Positions 1 to 11,000 of a stretch of 43,763 nt of DNA are shown here, in pieces (position 1 is the stretch's first letter; the number at the start of each line of letters is the position of its first letter). The notes beneath the pieces are model-generated. The model was not told the DNA's origin and made no database searches. It was given only the letters and a program-made list of their open reading frames with translations. Source of the DNA: an uncultured Myxococcales bacterium (GTDB lineage Bacteria > Myxococcota_A > UBA9042 > DTJE01); NCBI GenBank assembly GCA_937975765.1, contig CALJUR010000063.1:1-43763 (forward strand). Reading direction: 5' to 3'. The position numbers and the translations under genes are program-made.

Positions 1-38
1 TGCTCCGAGGCTGGGTGTCTTCGTAGCTTAACGCGTAT

Positions 39-60
39 GGGGCAGAGCCCCCGCCCTGCA
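39..60 (+). repeat. Degenerate copy of the GC-rich palindromic repeat
   Basis: GGGGCAGAG followed by CCCCCGCCCTGCA resembles the right arm and tail of the intergenic palindromic family seen at 2593, 7081, 7117 and 18462, with CTGCA in place of CTACA. It sits just past the stop codon of the leftward DUF2330 gene, matching the 3'-end placement of most copies. The left arm is eroded. Confidence 0.45.
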
Positions 61-65
61 ATGAA

Positions 66-1811
66 CTAGCGGCGCCGCCGCATCCCGATCAACAGAAGCT
101 GTCCGAACACCAGCACCGCGAACAGCGGCAGGTGGCCCCAGTCCGTCGCGGGCCGGCCGGGCGAACCGAACGTGGCGGCGCTGGCGGTGGACCCGTTGTG
201 GTAGCAGACGTCGTCGCAGTCGTAGCCGCAGCCCTGGGTGTAGGTCACGTACAGGGCGTCGGTTCGGGCCAGCGGGTCCTGGAACTCCTGCATCGGTGCG
301 GCCTCGCCTGCGACGGGCGCCCGGCAGACCCTCTGGGAGTTCGCGTAGTAACCGCTGTCGTTGAAACCGTACCCGCTGTCCTGGCACAACCGGCCATCCG
401 GGCAGCCAGCGGCCGCGTAAAGGGAATCGCAGGTCCAGCCGGTCGGGCAGTCGGTGGCGTCGTAACACCATCGAGCGCAGGCGCCCCCGGAGCCGGAGGG
501 CAGGCAGAACTCCCCGTCCCACTTCCAGTCGGTGGAACGACGGCAGTCGAACCGGGACGCGCACGACTCGGCCGGCACGCCGGGGGCCACCTGGAAGACC
601 AGGTCGTGGTCCAGCGCCGACGCGGGCAGCCGTCCTTCGTATCGGGTGACCCGGGCCCCGCCGGCCAGCCAGCCGCGGACCTCGTCCGTCCACGTCGTCG
701 GGATCCCGTCGAAAACCTTGCTGGACTTCAGGCACCAGCCAGTGTCCGACGAGTCATGCCAGTCGTGATAACCGTACACCGAGTCCCAGGATTCGAAGTT
801 GCACAGGTACCCCTTCAGGAACGCGTGGTCCCTCGACGCCAGCGAGCCGTGGAAGGTCACCGCCATCGTGGACGGCTTCGCGGCCAGCGCCTGGTCCAGG
901 CACGCCTGCACCGCCTCGGCCGTCTTCCCGGCGCACTCCAGCGCCTGGGCCTGGAAGTTCGCCGGCGCCACGACCGTGGAAGCACCGTCCTCGTACCGGT
1001 CCGCTGGGTTCACGACATACAGCGTCAGGCCCAGCGTCTGCCCCTCCGCCACGCCCAACTGCGTCAGCCGCAGCGGGTAGGTCGGCGGATCCCGCGGGTC
1101 CAGCACGAAACGCACCGCGGGGTACGCGTTGCTTCCGCCCTCCGGCACGCCGATCCTCGCCGCGAAGTAGCAGCCGTAGTCGCCCGCGTAAGCCGTCACG
1201 AACTCGGCCAGTTCCGGCGGGCTGTCGTAGCCGCCCCGGTCCAGCCACTCCGGAATGTCGGCCGGGTTGTCCGCGGAGATCACCACGAAGTCCAGGTTCC
1301 CGATGGTGCCGGTCTGCCAGACGTCCACGTGCAAAGGCTTCTGGCCGTCGGTGCCGGCCAGGGTATCCCCGCCGTCCTCGGTGCCGAGGTCCTTGCCGCC
1401 GCTGTCGCCACCCCCGAAGCCCATCTCCGGCAGGCAGTGGGCCGTGTGCTCGGAACAGTCGCAGGTCTGCAGGCAGACGCTCAGGAACAGCGGCGCCGTC
1501 GCGAGGCCCAGTTCCCCCAGCACCGAAAAGTCCGCGGGCGCTACGGTAGGGCAGTGTGCGAACGGCACCAGCCAGGCCGCCCCCGCCTCGGGCCGGTCGT
1601 ACCGCGGTTCCAGGACCAGCGACCACGACGTCCCGTCCCGCACCAGCGCCGCGCGCTGGTCGGTCGGCACCGCCTTGGCCACCTGCCCGCTGCCGTCGGC
1701 CGCCAGGACGTCCCGCCTCATGTACGACATGCCGTTCGCGCGGGCGACGCCCTCCGTCGCCAGCAGCGCACCCAGGCAGGCCAGCATCCGGATCCCCGTC
1801 GTCGGCTGCAT
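66..1811 (-). CDS. DUF2330 domain-containing exported, membrane-anchored protein
   Basis: This 581-residue protein begins with a signal peptide (about residues 1-25, hydrophobic core LACLGALLA). Residues 27-110 match the DUF2330 pattern: a Met-rich start of the mature chain, then QRAALVRDG and a WLVPF segment. Residues about 415-495 are Cys-rich and include a CYDATDC-type motif like the repeats of the lipoprotein at 8093. A hydrophobic helix at about 559-577 followed by RRRR resembles a C-terminal sorting or anchor signal. The start has a GGGAGA ribosome site about eight bases upstream. Its function is unknown; DUF2330 proteins are surface or periplasmic in the families I know. It is divergent from the gene at 1951. 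Confidence 0.8.
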   Translation of the reverse strand: MQPTTGIRMLACLGALLATEGVARANGMSYMRRDVLAADGSGQVAKAVPTDQRAALVRDGTSWSLVLEPRYDRPEAGAAWLVPFAHCPTVAPADFSVLGELGLATAPLFLSVCLQTCDCSEHTAHCLPEMGFGGGDSGGKDLGTEDGGDTLAGTDGQKPLHVDVWQTGTIGNLDFVVISADNPADIPEWLDRGGYDSPPELAEFVTAYAGDYGCYFAARIGVPEGGSNAYPAVRFVLDPRDPPTYPLRLTQLGVAEGQTLGLTLYVVNPADRYEDGASTVVAPANFQAQALECAGKTAEAVQACLDQALAAKPSTMAVTFHGSLASRDHAFLKGYLCNFESWDSVYGYHDWHDSSDTGWCLKSSKVFDGIPTTWTDEVRGWLAGGARVTRYEGRLPASALDHDLVFQVAPGVPAESCASRFDCRRSTDWKWDGEFCLPSGSGGACARWCYDATDCPTGWTCDSLYAAAGCPDGRLCQDSGYGFNDSGYYANSQRVCRAPVAGEAAPMQEFQDPLARTDALYVTYTQGCGYDCDDVCYHNGSTASAATFGSPGRPATDWGHLPLFAVLVFGQLLLIGMRRRR

Positions 1812-1895
1812 CGCTTCGTCTCCCGGCTTCCCGTGGGAAAGCCTGCCAGATTCCGGGGGGGATTTCCACCGGGTGGAAGGGCCGTCGAACCGCGC

Positions 1896-1925
1896 TGGAA
1901 TCCCCCCCCGGGCATTGCCTATACT
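1896..1925 (+). promoter_or_regulatory. Putative sigma70-type promoter for the gene at 1951
   Basis: TGGAAT (1896-1901) and TATACT (1920-1925) are separated by 18 bp, 25 bases ahead of the GTG start. The -10 box is good and the -35 box is weak. Confidence 0.4.
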
Positions 1926-1950
1926 ACCGGCAAGACCACCGGGAGAGCCC

Positions 1951-2589
1951 GTGAAGCCGCGTCGAAACGCCCGCCCGTCGCCGGTCGTCCCGGGTGCCGT
2001 CGCCCTACTGTTCGCGTGCCTGCTGGTGTCGGCGCCGGCCTACGCCGCGCCCGACCTGGCCCGCAGGAGCCGCGTCGAGGTCGACCTTTCCCTGCTGGGC
2101 GGGGCGATCGGCGCGGTCGGCACCAAGGCGCCCGCGGAGGGGGGTGCCGGGGCCTTCGACTTCTGGCTGACCTGGCGGGTGCATCCCCGGGTGCGCATGG
2201 GCTGGCGCCTGGGCCTGATCGTCGGGTCGATGCCGTGGGGCCGGGACGACCTGGCGGACGACACCTGGACCCCGGGATCGCCGCGGTTCTCGGACTACGA
2301 CGACCGCGCGACCTTCCTGCCGCACAACGGGTTCGTGATCGCGGTCGATCTGCTGGACGGCCTCGCCGTCGATTTCGGCGCGGGCATCGGGCAGGCGCTG
2401 GTCGTGCAGCACCCCAACGACAACTTCATGATGATGAGCGTCGTCGGCGGCCTGGGCGTCACCTACACCCTGGCGAAGCTGGATCGCGCCGTGGTGGACC
2501 TGGCGGTCCGGCTGGACTACGTCGGGGCCTGGCTGAAGCGCTTCCATGGCACCTTCGCTCCGCAGATCGGGTTCCAGTTCAGGTTGTAG
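1951..2589 (+). CDS. Exported beta-rich protein, probable small outer-membrane barrel
   Basis: A GTG start with GGGAGA upstream gives 212 residues. The N-terminus is basic (KPRRNAR), then a hydrophobic stretch (AVALLFACLLVSAPAYA) ends at a typical signal peptidase I site before APDLARR. The mature chain alternates hydrophobic and polar residues (RVEVDLSLLGG, FDFWLTWRV, GWRLGLIVGS, LAVDFGAGIGQAL, VVDLAVRLDYVG) and ends IGFQFRL with a terminal aromatic strand, as beta-barrel outer-membrane proteins do. No specific family is recognised. A palindromic repeat begins four bases after the stop codon. Confidence 0.7.
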   Translation: MKPRRNARPSPVVPGAVALLFACLLVSAPAYAAPDLARRSRVEVDLSLLGGAIGAVGTKAPAEGGAGAFDFWLTWRVHPRVRMGWRLGLIVGSMPWGRDDLADDTWTPGSPRFSDYDDRATFLPHNGFVIAVDLLDGLAVDFGAGIGQALVVQHPNDNFMMMSVVGGLGVTYTLAKLDRAVVDLAVRLDYVGAWLKRFHGTFAPQIGFQFRL

Positions 2590-2592
2590 GAA

Positions 2593-2619
2593 GGCGGGGG
2601 ACGGGGCCCCCGCCCTACA
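2593..2619 (+). repeat. GC-rich palindromic intergenic repeat, copy 1
   Basis: Arms GGCGGGGG (2593-2600) and CCCCCGCC (2607-2614) flank the loop ACGGGG, followed by the conserved tail CTACA. The 8-bp stem is perfect. It lies directly after the stop of the barrel-like gene, so it may act as an RNA 3' hairpin. There is no T-tract, so a classical intrinsic terminator is not supported. Confidence 0.8.
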
Positions 2620-2640
2620 TCGAGCCGGATCAAGCAGTTG

Positions 2641-2671
2641 CGTCACCAATAATGGTGACTGTCCCCGAATT
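2641..2671 (-). repeat. REP-like element with a GGGGACAGTCACC core
   Basis: On the minus strand this reads AATTCGGGGACAGTCACCA followed by a matching arm. GTCACCA (2642-2648) and TGGTGAC (2653-2659) form a perfect 7-bp stem with loop ATAA. The GGGGACAGTCACC word recurs as a dispersed element near IS200/RAYT-type transposase genes in many genomes; that link is from memory. No transposase is nearby, so this is a solitary copy. Confidence 0.45.
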
Positions 2672-2737
2672 GCGCGGGCGTGGTACATTCGGCGCCGCCG
2701 CGGAGGCGCGGCATGCACCTGGCATTGGAGGAAGCCC

Positions 2738-4162
2738 ATGTCCGACGCCGCGACCGACGCCCCGAAGGGCCCCTGGTGGAAGGAGGTCACGCAGCCCTTC
2801 GTCGACCTGGTCCACGCCCCCCGCGCCCTGTGGGGCATCAACCTGACGTACTTCCTGGAAGGCCTGGTGTACTTCGGGATGCTGGGCTACCTCGCCATGT
2901 TCTTCAACGAGGCGGTCGGCCTGGACGACGTGTGGGCGGGCATGAACGTCGGCGTGCTGACGTTCGGCATCACGCTCAGCATGTTCCTGTTCGGCGGCCT
3001 GGCGGACAAGTGGGGCGTGCGCACCGCGATCCTGCGCGCCCTGGTCCTGATGCTGATCGGCCGGACGCTGATCGCCGTCGGCCCCGCCATCGGCCTGGCG
3101 CCTGCCGGCATGGGGTCCCCGATCCACCTGATGGTGCTGGCCGGCATCCTGGCGATCGTGCTGGGCTATGGCATGTACCAGCCCGCCGCGTATGCCGCCG
3201 TGCGGCAGTTCAGCACCCCCGCGACCGCCGGAATGGGTTTCGCGATGCTGTATGCCCTGATGAACCTGGGCGGCTGGATCCCCACATTCGCCTTCCTCCT
3301 GCGCGACAAGGAGTACGCCGGCCTGGGCATCCCGGGCGTGTACTGGGTCTATACCGGCCTGACCGTCGTCGGCCTGCTGGCGACCTTCCTGATCCTGACC
3401 CGCAAGGTCGAACAGGACGCCATCGCCAAGGCCAAGGCGGCCGCCGCGGCGAAGGCGTCGCAGGAGAAGAAGGAGGAGGCGAAGCCGGTCGAGGCGCCGG
3501 CCGCCGCCGCGCAGAAGAAGGGCGTCGTCGCGTGGCTGAAGGCCCACCCGCTGGCCGACCCGAAGTTCGCGTTCTTCATCTTCTGCCTGATCCCCGTGCA
3601 GACCCTGTTCGCGCACAACTGGCTGACGTTGCCGATGTACGTGGAACGCGCCTACGCGGGCACCTGGATCGGGCAGAACTTCGAGGTCGCCACCAACTTC
3701 AATCCGATCCTCATCTTCATCCTGGTGCCGATCGTCACGGCGCTGACCCAGCACCGCAAGGTCTACAACATGATGATCGCGGGCACGGCCGTGATGGCGG
3801 CGCCCACGTTCCTGCTGGCCATCGGCCCGTCATTCTGGACGCTCTTCGCCTTCCTGGTCCTCATGACGATCGGCGAGGCCATGTGGCAGCCGCGCTTCCT
3901 GCAGTACGCCGCCGAGATCGCCCCCGAGGGCCGTACCGGCGCCTACATGGGCGTGGCCCAGTTCCCGTGGTTCCTGACGAAGGTACTGGTGCCGCTGTAC
4001 TCGGGCTGGTTCCTGACCACCTACTGCCCCAAGGACGTCCCGACCCAGATGCTGAACACCGAGACGATGTGGTTCATCTACGGCTGCATCGCGATGTCCT
4101 CGACGGTCATGCTGGTGCTGGCGCGCAACTGGATCGGCAAGGATTTCAAGACGAAGGCCTGA
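2738..4162 (+). CDS. Major facilitator superfamily transporter (oligopeptide-transporter-like fold)
   Basis: This 474-residue integral membrane protein has about 12 hydrophobic segments in two bundles. A first-half signature GGLADKWGVRTAIL matches the MFS loop 2-3 motif. A central cytoplasmic loop (about residues 231-262) is rich in Ala, Lys and Glu. The N-terminal YFLEGLVYFGMLGYL segment and the late GEAMWQPRFLQYAAEIAPEG segment recall proton-coupled oligopeptide transporters. The full POT signature is not clear, so the substrate is unknown. GGAGGAAG lies just upstream of the ATG. The next gene is aconitase, separated by a possible hairpin, so co-transcription is uncertain. Confidence 0.85.
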   Translation: MSDAATDAPKGPWWKEVTQPFVDLVHAPRALWGINLTYFLEGLVYFGMLGYLAMFFNEAVGLDDVWAGMNVGVLTFGITLSMFLFGGLADKWGVRTAILRALVLMLIGRTLIAVGPAIGLAPAGMGSPIHLMVLAGILAIVLGYGMYQPAAYAAVRQFSTPATAGMGFAMLYALMNLGGWIPTFAFLLRDKEYAGLGIPGVYWVYTGLTVVGLLATFLILTRKVEQDAIAKAKAAAAAKASQEKKEEAKPVEAPAAAAQKKGVVAWLKAHPLADPKFAFFIFCLIPVQTLFAHNWLTLPMYVERAYAGTWIGQNFEVATNFNPILIFILVPIVTALTQHRKVYNMMIAGTAVMAAPTFLLAIGPSFWTLFAFLVLMTIGEAMWQPRFLQYAAEIAPEGRTGAYMGVAQFPWFLTKVLVPLYSGWFLTTYCPKDVPTQMLNTETMWFIYGCIAMSSTVMLVLARNWIGKDFKTKA

Positions 4163-4173
4163 CCTCCTTCGAC

Positions 4174-4203
4174 GCGCGGCCGCCCGATCCCGCCGGGCCG
4201 CGC
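4174..4203 (+). terminator. Possible transcript-end hairpin
   Basis: GCGCGGCC (4174-4181) and GGCCGCGC (4196-4203) form an 8-bp stem with a 14-base loop just after the MFS stop. No T-tract follows, so the termination role is a guess. Confidence 0.3.
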
Positions 4204-4214
4204 GCCCGCGTGCC

Positions 4215-4243
4215 TTGACGAACCGCCCCGGCGCAGCCATCGT
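4215..4243 (+). promoter_or_regulatory. Possible promoter for aconitase
   Basis: TTGACG (4215-4220), a 17-bp spacer and CATCGT (4238-4243) lie about 28 bases ahead of the start. The -35 box is strong and the -10 box is imperfect. Confidence 0.35.
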
Positions 4244-4270
4244 GGAGGGCAACCAGGAGGGGATTCGTCC

Positions 4271-6997
<2,727 letters not shown>

Positions 6998-7030
6998 ACA
7001 GGGACGGCAGGGGACGGGGCCTTGTCCTGG

Positions 7031-7059
7031 ACTGTAGGGCGGGGCCCCCGTGCCCCGCC
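7031..7059 (-). repeat. GC-rich palindromic intergenic repeat, copy 2 (inverted orientation)
   Basis: The minus strand carries GGCGGGGC, a loop, GCCCCGCC and the CTACA tail; arms lie at 7038-7045 and 7052-7059. A further pair, CTTGTCCTGG (7021-7030) and CCAGGACAAG (7058-7067), could form an alternative longer stem. The copy points opposite to its neighbours. Confidence 0.65.
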
Positions 7060-7080
7060 AGGACAAGACCGGCGCAGGAA

Positions 7081-7102
7081 GGCGGGGGACGGGGCCCCCG
7101 CC
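7081..7102 (+). repeat. GC-rich palindromic intergenic repeat, copy 3
   Basis: A perfect GGCGGGGG / CCCCCGCC stem with loop ACGGGG. The downstream tail is CACAG rather than CTACA. Confidence 0.8.
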
Positions 7103-7116
7103 CACAGATCGGTTCA

Positions 7117-7143
7117 GGCGGGGGACGGGGCCCCCGCCCTACA
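7117..7143 (+). repeat. GC-rich palindromic intergenic repeat, copy 4
   Basis: A perfect GGCGGGGG / CCCCCGCC stem with loop ACGGGG and the full CTACA tail. It is 14 bases from copy 3. The cluster lies between the convergent ends of aconitase and the gene at 7164, where hairpins would act on transcripts from both sides. Confidence 0.8.
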
Positions 7144-7163
7144 AGCCGCAGGCGTTCGCCGCC

Positions 7164-7847
7164 TCACGGAGGCGGCGGGGTGAACCGGTAGTTCGGGTAG
7201 TCGGCCCGCGCCTGCTCCAGCAGCACCTCGAATTGCGCCGGGTCGGTGATCCGGAAGACGGAGGCGCCCGCGTCGCGGTACTTCGGGTCGTCGAATCCCT
7301 GCAACATCCGCGGCATCGCGGACAGGCCGTTGGCCAGGCGGGTCGCGAACTGCACGCCCGGCACGTTCACCTTCGCGATCAGCGCCTCCATGGCGTCCGC
7401 GATGGCCAGCAGCGAGTCGTCGTCCTGCGCATAGATCGCCAGCGCGCGCCCCTTGGACGAACGTTCGAACTGGCCGCCGAACTTGCCGTAGAACGAGTGC
7501 GAGGGATGCCGGCCCGTGTCCGCATGCTCCTTCGCGAAGACCTGCAGCAGCCGCACCAGCCCGAACAACTGCGCCGACGGGGTCTCCGCGATCGCCGTCA
7601 CCACCAGCTTGTTGTGCTGGGCCACGACCTGGGCCGGCAGGTGGTACCCGTTGTCCTTCGCCACGGACTCCAGTTGATCGACGTCGAACAGCACGCCCCG
7701 GGGGTCGGTGTCCGGGGGGCAGAAGGTGACGTACGTCCAGCCTTTCCCGGTTTCAGGGAGGTCCCACGGGGCCTCGATTTTCGCCTCGATCGCCTCGCGG
7801 ACGCCCTGGTGGGCCTCGTTCCAGTTCAGGATCAGCCGCCTCTTCAT
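7164..7847 (-). CDS. Hypothetical cytosolic protein
   Basis: This 227-residue protein has no signal peptide or membrane segment and no domain I recognise. It opens MKRRLILNWNEAHQGVREAIE and ends in PPPP. The middle has FVKEH-like helical text and an SHSFYGKFGGQF segment; the fold looks mixed alpha/beta. The start was chosen at the second in-frame ATG because GAGGAGG lies four bases before it; an upstream ATG at 7874 would add nine residues without a better ribosome site. A good promoter lies at 7893-7921. It converges on aconitase and diverges from the large Cys-rich lipoprotein. Confidence 0.75.
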   Translation of the reverse strand: MKRRLILNWNEAHQGVREAIEAKIEAPWDLPETGKGWTYVTFCPPDTDPRGVLFDVDQLESVAKDNGYHLPAQVVAQHNKLVVTAIAETPSAQLFGLVRLLQVFAKEHADTGRHPSHSFYGKFGGQFERSSKGRALAIYAQDDDSLLAIADAMEALIAKVNVPGVQFATRLANGLSAMPRMLQGFDDPKYRDAGASVFRITDPAQFEVLLEQARADYPNYRFTPPPP

Positions 7848-7892
7848 GCGTCCTCCTCGTCGCGAGGGGCGCACCGCCGCGCCCCACCGGAA

Positions 7893-7921
7893 AAACTAGG
7901 TCCGGCCCGGCCGCGCGTCAA
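7893..7921 (-). promoter_or_regulatory. Sigma70-type promoter for the gene at 7164-7847
   Basis: On the minus strand TTGACG (7916-7921), a 17-bp spacer and TAGTTT (7893-7898) lie 46 bases ahead of the start codon. Confidence 0.6.
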
Positions 7922-7998
7922 CTTCCCGCCCGGATCCGTGTTCGGGGAACCCATCGTCCCCCATCGTTGTTCCCTGACCCCCCTCCGTCGGATTCCGC

Positions 7999-8027
7999 TT
8001 GAACGGGGGCAGGCGATTCTGTACAGA
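7999..8027 (+). promoter_or_regulatory. Sigma70-type promoter for the Cys-repeat lipoprotein
   Basis: TTGAAC (7999-8004), a 17-bp spacer and TACAGA (8022-8027) lie about 65 bases ahead of the start. The box pair resembles the promoters at 18560 and 19149. Confidence 0.6.
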
Positions 8028-8092
8028 TCCGCGCGCCGGAAGCAGGCGTCCCAGCGTTGCCTGCGGGCCGGCGGTCGTTGCAGGAGATGATG

Positions 8093-11000
8093 ATGAAGCC
8101 CTCGCGGATGACGTTCCTGGCCCCCCTGGCCCTCCCGCTGGTGATGGCGCTGGCGTGCGAAGGCGGGTCCTCGCCGACGCTGGACCCCGGCCGCGACGCG
8201 CTGCCCGGCGACATCCCGGCCGACGCCCCCGGCGAGTCCGCCCCGGACGCGATCGGCAGCGAGACCCTGGAGGAGGCGATCGACCGCGAGACGGCCGCCG
8301 ACGAGGGGACACCCGAGGTCGCGCCGGAGGTCCCGGCCGAGGACGCGAAGTCCGACGCGACTTCCGAGGATGCGACGCCCGACACGACCCCCGGGGACGT
8401 GGCCGCCGAGGAATCGCCGGAACTGCCCGGGGATCTGCCCGCCGAGGCCGCCCCGGACGCCTCCCCGGACACCCTTCCCGACCCCGCCGCCGACACTGCC
8501 GCCGACACCGCCCCCCGCTGCGCGACCGACGACGACTGCGGCTTCGGGTACCGCTGCGACCCGGAAACCGCCGACGGGGACGGCTGCGTCACGGCAGACG
8601 AGTGCGGGGACGACGACCCCTGCGAGACGGACTTCGAGTGCGTGGACGGCGACCAGTGGAAGGTCTGCCGCCTCCTGCCCGACGCCTGCTCCGCCAACAC
8701 CGACTGCGAGTTCGGCCAGGGCTGTGCCGCCGGTGTCTCCGGCCGCAGGGTGTGCACCGGCATGAGCGCCTGCGCCATCGACGCCGACTGCGCCGCCGAC
8801 TACGCGTGCGTGACGGTCGACCACTGGCTGGAGTGCCGCATCCGCCTGGACGAGTGCGCGGCCGACGGCGACTGCACGTCCACGCACACCTGCGTCGCGA
8901 ACGCTTCCGGCCGCAAGGTCTGCCAGCCCCACGACCTGTGCCAGGCCGACTCCGACTGTCCGCGCTACCACGAGTGCCGGTCCGACGGGGTGCGGCTGGA
9001 CTGCTTCCCGCGGCCCGACGAGTGCCAGGCCGACGCGGATTGCGGCGACGACTTCTACTGCGCGACCAACGGCGTGCATCGCATCTGCGTGCGCATGCCC
9101 GACGAGTGCGCCGTCGACACCGACTGCCCTTACGGCCAGGCCTGCGACGTGACGCCCTCCGGCCGCCTGATCTGCCGCGACGCCAGCCAGTGCGCCGTGG
9201 ACGCCGACTGCGGCGTGGCGATGGTCTGCGTGGACGCCGGCCACTGGAAGGTCTGCCAGCCCAAGGGCGACGACTGCCAGGTGGACGCCGACTGCGGCTT
9301 CTTCTACCGGTGCGACATCGCCGCGAACCCCAACGCCTGCGTCTATGCGTCCGAGTGCCGCGTGAACGCCGACTGCAAGTTCTACGAGTCGTGCCAGCAG
9401 GAGGGGAACTGGAAGGTCTGCAAGTTCGGCGCGGACACCTGCCGCAGCGACGCCGACTGCCCGCCCGACATGGTCTGCGGCGGCATCGTCGGGTCGTGGG
9501 GCACCTGCAAGTCCCGTGACGCCTGCGCGACGTCGGCCGACTGCCCGGCCGACCACGAGTGCGCGTTCAACGGCCTGTACTACGCGTGCCAGACCCTGCC
9601 GGACGCCTGCGCCACCGACGCCGACTGCCCGGCCGACTACGCCTGCACCGCCGGCAGCGTCCGCAAGTCCTGCACGCTGATGCCCGACCTGTGCGCCGAG
9701 GACTTCGACTGCACGTACGGCGACGCCTGCCGGCTGCACGCCTCGGGCCGCCGCGTCTGCGAGGACGCCAACGAGTGCCTCGTCAACGCCGACTGCGACT
9801 CCGGCATGCTGTGCCGCCCCGGCCTGCAGTGGAACGTCTGCGAGGTCCCGGTGGACGAGTGCCAGGCCCACGCCGACTGCAACTTCAACTACCGCTGCAA
9901 CACCGCGGTCGACCCGACCGCCTGCGTGTACGCGTCCACGTGCAGCGACGACCCGGACTGCGGCTTCGGGCGCATCTGCCGCACCGTGGACAACTGGAAG
10001 GAGTGCAAGGTCGGCCTGGACGTCTGCGCGAAGGACGCGGACTGCCCGATCGACATGTACTGCGACGGCATCGTGCTGGGCGTCGGGTCCTGCAAGACCC
10101 GCAACGAGTGCGCGACCGACGCGGACTGCGGTACCGGCGAGGCCTGCGAATCCAACGGCATCTGGATGGTGTGCGTGGACGACGTCCGCTGCACGCGGCA
10201 CTCCGATTGCGGGTACGGGTTCCGGTGCGTGCCCGCCCAGCCGCACAACCGCTGCGAGGACGCCAACGAGTGCAACGTGGACGGCGAGTGCGGCGCCGGC
10301 GAGCGCTGCCTCCCGGGTACCTACTGGCGCGAGTGCACGTCCGTGGAAACGCCCTGCAGCGCCAGCAGCGACTGCCTGTTCGGGTACATGTGCAACACGG
10401 CCGAAACGCCGGCCATGTGCCGGTACGCCAGCACCTGCGAGTCCGACGCCGACTGCGGCGCCAACAGCAAGTGCCAGGTCGAGGACAACTGGAAGCAGTG
10501 CAAGTTCGACTGGAACCCGAGGTTCTGCAGCACCGACGCCGACTGCCAGGCCGCCGAATACTGCGACAAGGGCCTCCTGGGCTTCGGCACCTGCAAGTCC
10601 TACAACGAGTGCGACACCACGACCGAATGCCCGATCGGCCAGTCGTGCGAGTTCACCGGCCTGTACAACGAGTGCAAGGACCAGTCGACCTGCATCGTGA
10701 ACACCGACTGCCCGCGCGGCTACAAGTGCGCGCCCGGCAACCCGCGCGCCGAGTGCGTGTACGCCAACGAGTGCGCGTCCGACGCCGACTGCGGCGCCAC
10801 CCAGCAGTGCGTCTTCGACGGCAACTGGACGCGGTGCAAGCTGTCGGTCGCGGGCGTCTGCACGCAGGATTCGAACTGCGACTCCGACGAGTATTGCGAC
10901 CTGGCTCTGGGCCCGATCGGGACGTGCCGGTCGCGCAACCAGTGCTACGTCGATCCCGACTGCGGAGACGGCCTGGCCTGCCAGTCCAACGGCACCTGGA

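Noticed and set aside
7021..7067. CTTGTCCTGG / CCAGGACAAG as an attachment site or tRNA-like arm
   Set aside because: No tRNA, integrase or cloverleaf is present; it is explained by the overlapping palindromic repeat cluster.
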